A stretch of DNA of 64,000 bases from Oerskovia douganii (GTDB lineage Bacteria > Actinomycetota > Actinomycetes > Actinomycetales > Cellulomonadaceae), in assembly GCF_015142735.1 (NCBI RefSeq), contig NZ_JACSPN010000004.1, forward strand, positions 3,209-67,208, read 5' to 3'. Below the pieces are notes generated by a model that was not told where the DNA came from, made no database searches, and worked only from the letters and a program-made list of their open reading frames with translations. The position numbers and the translations under genes were made by a program. Shown piece by piece: positions 58,303-64,000 of this stretch. The first letter of the stretch is position 1, and every line of letters starts with the position of its first letter.

Positions 58303-59274
58303 ATGCTCAGGCGAACGAGCCTTCTCACGGCCGCCGTCCTCGTCACGCTGACGGGGTGCACGGCGGAGACCGCCACCGAGCCCAGCACGGAGCGATGGCA
58401 CACGTCTGCCTACGCCGCGCACGAGATCCTCCCCCGCACCTACTCGACGCTCCTCGACCTCGACGACCCTGACCAGCCCGTCGACGACCGCGGTGTCCGC
58501 GCCGTCCCGTGGGAGGGCTTCGCGGAGCCGGTCTACCATCCCGTCGCCATGGCGATGTATGCGCTCCGTGCCGTCGAGTCCTACCGGCAGACCGACGATC
58601 CCGAGTACCTGCGCCGCGCGATCGCGAACGGGGAGGCCCTGCTCGACGGGTCGGACGAGATCGCCGGGGCACGGTGGTTCCCCTACCCGTTCGACTACGC
58701 GTTGAACGGCGACCAGGGGATGACGCTCACCGCCCCCTGGTACTCGGGCATGGCGCAGGGCCAGGCGCTCTCCCTCGTCTCACGGCTGTGGAGCGTGACC
58801 GGTGACACGCGGTGGCGCGACGCCGCGACGAGCATCGTCGCGACCTACCGTGCCGACGGCCCCGGGGACGGTCCGTGGTTCGCCCACGTGATCGCCGGCG
58901 ACCTGTGGTTCGAGGAGTACCCCGACGCCCGCGGCACGGTCGCGCCGACCCAGGTCGTGAACGGGCACGTCTACTCGGCCTGGGGCCTCTACGACTATCT
59001 CACCTTCGTCGACCACGACGACCAGGTGCTGGCGCTGTGGGACGGCGCCGTGACGACCGTCCGCCGACAGTTCTCCGCGTTCCGGCTCGAGGACGCGATC
59101 TCCTACTACTGCATCGCGCAGTACTGCAAGGACACGTCGTGGCGGTCGGAGCCGTACCATCGTGGCGTCGCCAACCAGCTGGACACGCTCGGGCTGATGA
59201 CGGGGGACGCCGCGTTCCTGGAGCTGGCCGACACCCTCCGGCGCGACTACGCGGCGTCCGGGGCGACGCGCTGA
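58303..59274 (+). CDS. D-glucuronyl C5-epimerase-like lipoprotein
   Basis: The 323-residue protein has a lipoprotein signal ending in 'TLTGC' (Cys19) and then an alpha/alpha-barrel with 'WFPYPFDYALN', 'TLTAPWYSGMAQGQALSLVSR' (the 'W.SGMAQGQ' hallmark of the D-glucuronyl C5-epimerase C-terminal domain) and 'VNGHVYSAWGLYDYL'. The eukaryotic enzyme converts glucuronic to iduronic acid in heparan sulfate; bacterial members are scarcely studied. The single-domain form lacks the eukaryotic N-terminal domain. Outside the membrane and beside uronic-acid polymer genes, a polymer-level epimerase or a hexuronate-binding hydrolase-like role is plausible. Its own leaderless promoter. Confidence 0.85.
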   Translation: MLRRTSLLTAAVLVTLTGCTAETATEPSTERWHTSAYAAHEILPRTYSTLLDLDDPDQPVDDRGVRAVPWEGFAEPVYHPVAMAMYALRAVESYRQTDDPEYLRRAIANGEALLDGSDEIAGARWFPYPFDYALNGDQGMTLTAPWYSGMAQGQALSLVSRLWSVTGDTRWRDAATSIVATYRADGPGDGPWFAHVIAGDLWFEEYPDARGTVAPTQVVNGHVYSAWGLYDYLTFVDHDDQVLALWDGAVTTVRRQFSAFRLEDAISYYCIAQYCKDTSWRSEPYHRGVANQLDTLGLMTGDAAFLELADTLRRDYAASGATR

Positions 59275-59353
59275 CCGTCGCCCCCGCTCCCGTCGTCCGA
59301 CCGTCGGGCGCGGGCACGCACTCCTGCGAGCCCGAGGGGCCCGCGGAGCCCAG

Positions 59354-60715
59354 CTAGCGGGGTTCGCCGCCCGAGCCGCGTCCTCCGCGACGTCGACGCC
59401 TGCGGCCCCCGGACGAGGAGATCGACGTCCCCGTCGGGAGGACGATCCGCGGGTCGAGCGTGCGGGGCACGCCGGCGAGGAAGAGCACGAAGACGGGTGG
59501 GCGCCGCTGCGCCAGCTCGAGCCGTCCTCCGTCGGCCGCCGCGAGGTCCCGCGCGAGCGCCAGCCCCAACCCGGTGCCCGCCCCCGACGTCGCGCCGCGC
59601 TCGAAGACGCGTGAGGCCATCTCGTCGGAGACGCCCTCCCCCTCGTCCCCGACCTCGATCGCGACGGCCCCGCTGGTGCCGCTCGGGCGGGCACGCACCG
59701 TCGTGGTGCCGCCACCGTGCTTGAGCGAGTTCTCGATGAGGGTCGCGAGGACCTGCGCGAGGGCACCGGGCGTCGCGAGGACCTGGTACCCCTCGGGCAC
59801 GTCGACCACGAGCCGACGTCCCGCCTTGGCGAAGGTCGGGACCCACTCCTCCTCCTGCTGACGGACGACGTCGATCAGGCGGACGGCCTCGGTCGTCCCG
59901 CCCTGCGCGCGCCGCGACTGGGTCAGCAGGTCGTCGACGACCGTGACGAGCCGCTCGACCTGCTCGAGCGAGATCCGCGCCTCTTCCTGGATGTCAGGGT
60001 CGTCGGAGGCCATCGAGATCTCCTCGAGCCGCATGCTCAGGGCCGTCAGCGGCGTGCGGAGCTGGTGCGAGGCGTCGGACGCGAACTGTCGCTCGGCAGC
60101 CAGGCGCCCGGCGAGCCGGTCTGAGCTGCGGGCGAGCTCGGCGGCCACGAGGTCGATCTCCTCCACGCCCGAGAGCTCGAGGCGTGGACGGACCTGCCCC
60201 GATCCGAGCTGTTCGGCCGAGGCCGCGAGGTACACGAGGGGCGCGGAGAGCCGGTTCGCCTGCCAGACGGCCATCGCGATGCCCGCCGCGAAGGCGACCA
60301 CGGAGGCGGCCACGACGAGCAGGACGACCTGAGCCGCGTTCCAGTAGCTGTCCGCGAACGACGTGCTCATGGCGACGGTCGCGTTCTGGCTGGTGCGGTC
60401 GGCGGCCTCGTTGGCCCGCCCGGTGATGATCTCGCCCGCGGTCATCTGCTCGCCGTCGGGCAGGCTCACGAACACGTAGGCGCGCAGCTCCCCGGGGCGC
60501 CCCTCGGACGCGTTGTCCAGGATCGACTGCGGGACGGGCTCCCCCTGGGACAGCCGGTTGTCGACGTTCCGGGCGAGGTTGTCGACGCGCTGCTGGAGCC
60601 GGTCGGTCTCGCTCGCGAGCACGAACTGCGCCCCGAGGAACGCGAGCGGGAAGCCCAGGAGCACGACCGCGACGGCGACGGCCGCGACCGTCGCCTGCAG
60701 CACGCGTCGACGCAC
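59354..60715 (-). CDS. Two-component sensor histidine kinase
   Basis: The 453-residue protein has two membrane helices (about 9-31 and 128-150) around a sensor loop of about 95 residues, HAMP, the DHp box 'FASDASHQLRTPLTAL' (His217), N-box 'LIENSLKHGGG', 'GDEGEGVSDE' and 'GTGLGLALAR'. The C-terminus ends in a low-complexity basic tail with six consecutive arginines. GTG at 60715 follows AAGGAG. It lies 34 bases after its response regulator and pairs with it. The signal is unknown; envelope stress is a reasonable guess from the neighbourhood. Confidence 0.92.
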   Translation of the reverse strand: MRRRVLQATVAAVAVAVVLLGFPLAFLGAQFVLASETDRLQQRVDNLARNVDNRLSQGEPVPQSILDNASEGRPGELRAYVFVSLPDGEQMTAGEIITGRANEAADRTSQNATVAMSTSFADSYWNAAQVVLLVVAASVVAFAAGIAMAVWQANRLSAPLVYLAASAEQLGSGQVRPRLELSGVEEIDLVAAELARSSDRLAGRLAAERQFASDASHQLRTPLTALSMRLEEISMASDDPDIQEEARISLEQVERLVTVVDDLLTQSRRAQGGTTEAVRLIDVVRQQEEEWVPTFAKAGRRLVVDVPEGYQVLATPGALAQVLATLIENSLKHGGGTTTVRARPSGTSGAVAIEVGDEGEGVSDEMASRVFERGATSGAGTGLGLALARDLAAADGGRLELAQRRPPVFVLFLAGVPRTLDPRIVLPTGTSISSSGGRRRRRRGGRGSGGEPR

Positions 60716-60749
60716 GGTCCCGGGCTCCTTCGCTAGTCCTGCTGGACGA

Positions 60750-61433
60750 TCAGCCCTCGCCCGTCTCGAAGCGGAAGCCCAGGCCCCTGACCGTCGAGAC
60801 GTAGCGCGGGGAGTTCGCGTCGTCGCCGAGCTTGCGACGCAGCCAGGACACGTGCATGTCGAGCGTCTTGGTGGAGCCGACGGGCTCGGACCCCCACACG
60901 TCCCGCATGAGCGTGTCACGCACGACGACGGAGCCGGCGCTCGCGATGAGCACGCGCAGGAGCTCGAACTCCTTGGTCGTCAGGTGCAGCTCGCGGTCCC
61001 CCTGGAAGGCGCGGTGGGCGGCGACGTCGATACGGACGTCCTGCGCGACCAGCTCCTCCTCGTCGGCAGTGTCTCCGTGGGTGCGACGCAGCAGCGCCCG
61101 GACCCGGGCGAGGAGCTCGGCCAGCCGGAAGGGCTTGGTCACGTAGTCGTCGGCGCCGGCGTCGAGGCCGACGACGAGGTCGACCTCGTCGGCGCGGGCC
61201 GTGAGGACCAGGACCGGCGTGGTCAGACCCTTGTTGCGGATCTCACGTGCGACGTCCAGGCCGTCCATGTCCGGGAGGCCGAGGTCGAGCACGACGATGT
61301 CGACACCGTTCGCGGCGTCGATCGCTCCTTGACCAGTTCCTTGCACGACCACGTTGTAACCCTCACGCGTCAGCGCACGCGCCAAAGGTTCGGCAATCGC
61401 CGGGTCGTCCTCCGCTAGCAGTACGTGGGTCAT
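60750..61433 (-). CDS. OmpR/PhoB-family response regulator
   Basis: The 227-residue protein has a receiver domain ('LAEDDPAIAEPLARAL', phospho-acceptor Asp50 in 'IVVLDLGLPDMDG', 'LVLTARADEVD', 'GADDYVTKPF') and a winged helix with 'LTTKEFELLRVL' and 'TLDMHVSWLRRKLGDD' and 'YVSTVRGLGFRFE'. It is read leaderless from a TAGCAT box six bases upstream of the ATG and is followed by its kinase. Confidence 0.95.
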   Translation of the reverse strand: MTHVLLAEDDPAIAEPLARALTREGYNVVVQGTGQGAIDAANGVDIVVLDLGLPDMDGLDVAREIRNKGLTTPVLVLTARADEVDLVVGLDAGADDYVTKPFRLAELLARVRALLRRTHGDTADEEELVAQDVRIDVAAHRAFQGDRELHLTTKEFELLRVLIASAGSVVVRDTLMRDVWGSEPVGSTKTLDMHVSWLRRKLGDDANSPRYVSTVRGLGFRFETGEG

Positions 61434-61439
61434 TCGATC

Positions 61440-61445
61440 ATGCTA
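61440..61445 (-). promoter_or_regulatory. Leaderless promoter -10 box (TAGCAT) for the OmpR-type regulator
   Basis: TAGCAT on the minus strand ends six bases before the ATG at 61433; TTCTGCG lies further upstream as a weak -35. Confidence 0.55.
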
Positions 61446-61672
61446 GGGCATTCGCAGAACTTTGGCGTTATCCGGCGGGCCCTGTGGGACGCACGTGACA
61501 CATCTGATGGACACCCCTGGCGAAGCACACCCGCTCTGCCCGGGTCTGCCCGATTGATCCCGGTCCGCCCGTGCCACGAGCACGGTCACAGGTGGTCACG
61601 AGGGGCCGGGTCCCCCGCCGGTCGTGCGTCCCGTCCGCCCACGGGTGGACGCCCCGGCGGGACGCCCCCACC

Positions 61673-61678
61673 TAGGCT
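61673..61678 (+). promoter_or_regulatory. Leaderless promoter -10 box (TAGGCT) for the HisKA_3 kinase
   Basis: TAGGCT ends seven bases before the ATG at 61686. Confidence 0.6.
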
Positions 61679-61685
61679 GGCGGGC

Positions 61686-63293
61686 ATGGGTTGGTACGAG
61701 AACATGGGCAAGTGGTGGGAGCGGCACCGGTTCGGCGTCGACCTCACCACGACGATCGTCGTCGGCCTCGCGTTCGTCCCGGCGTCGGCCGCGTTCAACT
61801 TCTCGAGCGGGTACCAGAACGGCCTCCAGACGGCCGCGCTCTCCGCGTTGATGCTCGCACCGCTGCCCTGGCGCCGCACCCGGCCCGCCCTGTCGGCGGT
61901 GCTCGTCTACTCCGCGGCGCTCCTGCACATGCTCCTCGGGATCGTCTCGCTCTTCCCGGTGGACCTCCTGCTCCTGGTGTCCCTCTACTCGGTCACGGTG
62001 TACGGCCCGCGCTGGGCGCACCGCACCGCGATGGTCTCGTCGCTCGCCGGGTCGCTCGTCCTGGGGCTCTCGATCGCCATGCAGGCAGGCAGCCCTGCCG
62101 AGGCCGCGGGCGTCCTGGTCTTCACGTCGATGCTCTCGTCCCTGAGCTTCCTCGCCGTCTGGGCGTTCGGCCTGGTGCGCAGGTCGCGCCGGGAGACCAT
62201 CAACGCCCTGGTGGACCGTGCCGAGCGCCTCGAGGTCGAGCGCGACCAGCAGGCCCAGATCGCGACGGCGGCGGAGCGCTCGCGCATCGCGCGCGAGATG
62301 CACGACATCGTCGCGCACTCGTTGTCCGTGATCATCGCGCAGGCCGACGGCGGTCGGTACGCGGGCGCCACCGACCCCGCCGCCGCGACCCGTGCGCTCT
62401 CGACCGTCTCGGAGACGGGCCGGGCCGCCCTCGCCGACATGCGCAGGCTCCTCGGGGTGCTGCGCACCGACGACCTCGACGCCGCCACCGGGACCGGCCC
62501 TGCGCAGCTCACGCACGCCCCGGGTCTGAACAACAGGCCGCGACCCCTCCCCGGAGGGACGGCTCCGTCAGGTCCCGCGGGCCCCGGCCCGCGAGCGCCC
62601 GGCCCGGCGTCCGGGAGCGTGCCCACGACGACCGGGTCCGTCCGTCGCCCGGAGCTCACCCCCCAGCCGGACTCCGCCGACCTCGAGTCCCTCGTCTCCC
62701 AGGTCCGCGAGAGCGGGATGCGGGTCTCGCTCGTCCGCATGGGCACGCCGCGGTCCCTGCCGCCGGGGGCCGGCCTGACCGTGTACCGGGTGTGCCAGGA
62801 GGCGCTCACGAACATCCTCAAGCACGCGGGCCCCGACCCGACCGTCACGGTCGTCGTCACGTGGGGCGTCGACGTGCTCCAGCTCGCGGTCGACGACGAC
62901 GGTCGGGGCGCCTCGGCCGACGGCTCGCACGCCCCCGGCTACGGCCTGCTCGGCATGCGGGAGCGTGCGGCCATCTTCGGGGGTGCCGTCACGACGGGGC
63001 CCCGACCCGGGGGCGGGTTCCGCGTGCGGTTCACCATGCCGATCCCCCGGCTCGACGGCGCCGCGCCCCCGCCTCCCCCAGGCCCCCCGGCCTCGGCGGC
63101 GCGCCCGGACCCGGCGGGGCACCACGGCCCGACGGCGTACGCCCGCCCCCGTCCGGCGGCGTCCGTCCCGGTCCCGCCGCCTCCCGTGCCGCCGCCCCCG
63201 GGCCCGCCCCCCGCCCCGCCGTCGGGCAGCATAGGTCGACGCACCCCGACCGGCACGACCCCACCCGCACCCGACGATCGCCAGGACCCATGA
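61686..63293 (+). CDS. HisKA_3-type sensor histidine kinase (NarL/LiaS-like)
   Basis: The 535-residue protein has four to six membrane helices (about 20-165), a dimerisation box 'AREMHDIVAHSLSVI' (His206), then an unusual Pro/Gly/Arg-rich linker of about 70 residues (about 280-350) before the ATPase domain ('RVCQEALTNILKHAG', 'DDDGRGAS', 'GYGLLGMRERA'). A Pro-rich tail of about 85 residues follows the ATPase. The short membrane sensor without an outer domain is typical of kinases that sense envelope perturbation. The ATGA overlap joins it to its response regulator. Confidence 0.92.
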   Translation: MGWYENMGKWWERHRFGVDLTTTIVVGLAFVPASAAFNFSSGYQNGLQTAALSALMLAPLPWRRTRPALSAVLVYSAALLHMLLGIVSLFPVDLLLLVSLYSVTVYGPRWAHRTAMVSSLAGSLVLGLSIAMQAGSPAEAAGVLVFTSMLSSLSFLAVWAFGLVRRSRRETINALVDRAERLEVERDQQAQIATAAERSRIAREMHDIVAHSLSVIIAQADGGRYAGATDPAAATRALSTVSETGRAALADMRRLLGVLRTDDLDAATGTGPAQLTHAPGLNNRPRPLPGGTAPSGPAGPGPRAPGPASGSVPTTTGSVRRPELTPQPDSADLESLVSQVRESGMRVSLVRMGTPRSLPPGAGLTVYRVCQEALTNILKHAGPDPTVTVVVTWGVDVLQLAVDDDGRGASADGSHAPGYGLLGMRERAAIFGGAVTTGPRPGGGFRVRFTMPIPRLDGAAPPPPPGPPASAARPDPAGHHGPTAYARPRPAASVPVPPPPVPPPPGPPPAPPSGSIGRRTPTGTTPPAPDDRQDP

Positions 63294-64000
63294 CCGCCAC
63301 CTTCTTCACGCCCGACCTCCCCGCGCAGGCCCCCATCCGGGTCGCGCTCGTCGACGACCAGCAGCTCGTGCGCGCCGGGTTCCGGATGGTGATCGACTCC
63401 CAGCCCGACCTCCAGGTCACGGTCGAGGCGGGCGACGGGCTCCAGGCCCTGCGGCTCCTCGCGGACCACCCGGTCGACGTCGTGCTCATGGACGTGCGCA
63501 TGCCCCACCTCGACGGGCTCGCGGCGACGGCCCAGCTGACCGCTGCGGCCGCCGAGGGGCAGCACGTGCCCCGGATCATCGTGCTCACCACCTTCGACCT
63601 CGACGAGTACGTCCTCGAGGCCATCCGCTCCGGGGCCAGCGGGTTCCTCCTCAAGGACGCCCCGCCCGAGGAGATGCTCGCCGCGATCCGCACCGTCCAC
63701 TCGGGAGACGCCGTAATCGCCCCGTCCTCGACGCGCCGGCTCCTCGAGCACCTCGTCGTGGCGCTGCCCGCCGAGCAGCTCGTCGACACGGGTGCGCAGG
63801 CGCAGATCTCCTCGCTGACCGACCGCGAGCGCGAGGTCCTGGTGCTCATGGCCCGCGGTCGCTCGAACACCGAGATCGCGAGCGACCTGTTCGTCGCCGA
63901 GGCCACCGTCAAGACGCACGTGGGTCGGATCCTCGCCAAGCTCGGGGCACGCGACCGCGTCCAGGCCGTGGTGACCGCCTACGAGACGGGCCTGGTGCGC
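63290..64000 (+). CDS. NarL/FixJ-family response regulator (C-terminus beyond the window)
   Basis: The visible 237 codons include a receiver domain ('VALVDDQQLVRAGFRMVI', phospho-acceptor Asp68 in 'VVLMDVRMPHLDG', 'IVLTTFDLDEYVLEAI', 'GFLLKDAPPEEM') and nearly all of a LuxR-type helix-turn-helix ('LTDREREVLVLMARGRSN', 'VAEATVKTHVGRILAKL'). The reading frame is still open at the last base. ATG at 63290 overlaps the kinase stop (ATGA), so the two form one operon. Confidence 0.95.
   Translation, partial: MTATFFTPDLPAQAPIRVALVDDQQLVRAGFRMVIDSQPDLQVTVEAGDGLQALRLLADHPVDVVLMDVRMPHLDGLAATAQLTAAAAEGQHVPRIIVLTTFDLDEYVLEAIRSGASGFLLKDAPPEEMLAAIRTVHSGDAVIAPSSTRRLLEHLVVALPAEQLVDTGAQAQISSLTDREREVLVLMARGRSNTEIASDLFVAEATVKTHVGRILAKLGARDRVQAVVTAYETGLVR

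Larger units (their letters stand above)
61434..61685. other. 252-base divergent regulatory region between two two-component systems
   Basis: The largest gene-free stretch of the window. It holds the TAGCAT box of the OmpR-type regulator at its left end and the TAGGCT box of the LuxR-type kinase at its right end. In between I see no ORF, RNA or strong hairpin. Confidence 0.6.

Noticed and set aside
59275-59353. A terminator between the epimerase-like gene and the histidine kinase
   Set aside because: Only short imperfect pairings are visible in this convergent gap, much weaker than the three hairpins listed.

Overview
This window looks like the chromosome of a high-GC actinomycete outside the mycolic-acid group, most likely a Micrococcales member of the Cellulomonadaceae/Promicromonosporaceae type. 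The reasons are the GC-rich third codon positions, frequent GTG/TTG starts, many TANNNT boxes six to eight bases ahead of leaderless start codons, and the actinobacterial block whiB - membrane glycosyltransferase - DUF5719 - zincin-like protein - DUF3499 - manB. Almost the whole window is one cell-envelope glycopolymer region. Coding density is very high: no gene-free stretch exceeds about 250 bases, and I see no tRNA, rRNA, transposase, prophage or CRISPR array.

Layout. 1-4235: a teichoic-acid-like polymer operon on the minus strand (ABC exporter pair, CDP-glycerol-type glycerophosphotransferase, cytidylyltransferase-like enzyme, and the start of a possible Stealth phosphotransferase). 4305-9851: a Trm112-like protein, manB, and the four dTDP-rhamnose genes on alternating strands. 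9858-17538: the conserved whiB neighbourhood. 17633-22372: glf, glfT2, wzm and wzt, a galactofuranan module like the mycobacterial galactan system. 22492-30011: a GT-C-like membrane protein, glycosyltransferases (one GlfT1-like), a nucleotide-sugar dehydrogenase and a non-hydrolysing 2-epimerase. 30028-41574: a dense run of glycosyltransferases, an MsbA-type flippase, an acyltransferase, and a GtrB/GtrA-like pair. 41715-48925: two secreted peptidoglycan-active enzymes (SpoIID and PGRP amidase) that both carry FG-GAP propeller repeats, flanking a second GT-C-like protein. 49062-52642: WbpB, WbpE and WbpD homologues. 52811-55693: another glycosyltransferase with DUF2304, a small leaderless ORF and an LCP ligase. 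55785-64000: purE/purK, GtrA, a glucuronyl C5-epimerase-like lipoprotein, and two two-component systems.

How the parts fit (inference). Precursors (dTDP-rhamnose, UDP-galactofuranose, and probably UDP-ManNAc3NAcA through a complete WbpA-B-E-D-I set) feed glycosyltransferases that build lipid-linked chains. Three different ABC exporters move chains outward. GtrA, DUF6541 and acyltransferase proteins may modify them outside, and the LCP protein would attach them to peptidoglycan. The strongest leads are the galactan-like module in an apparently mycolate-free organism, the full diacetamido-uronic acid pathway split over two loci, two tandem glycosyltransferases homogenised by gene conversion, and a lipoprotein related to heparan-type C5-epimerases.
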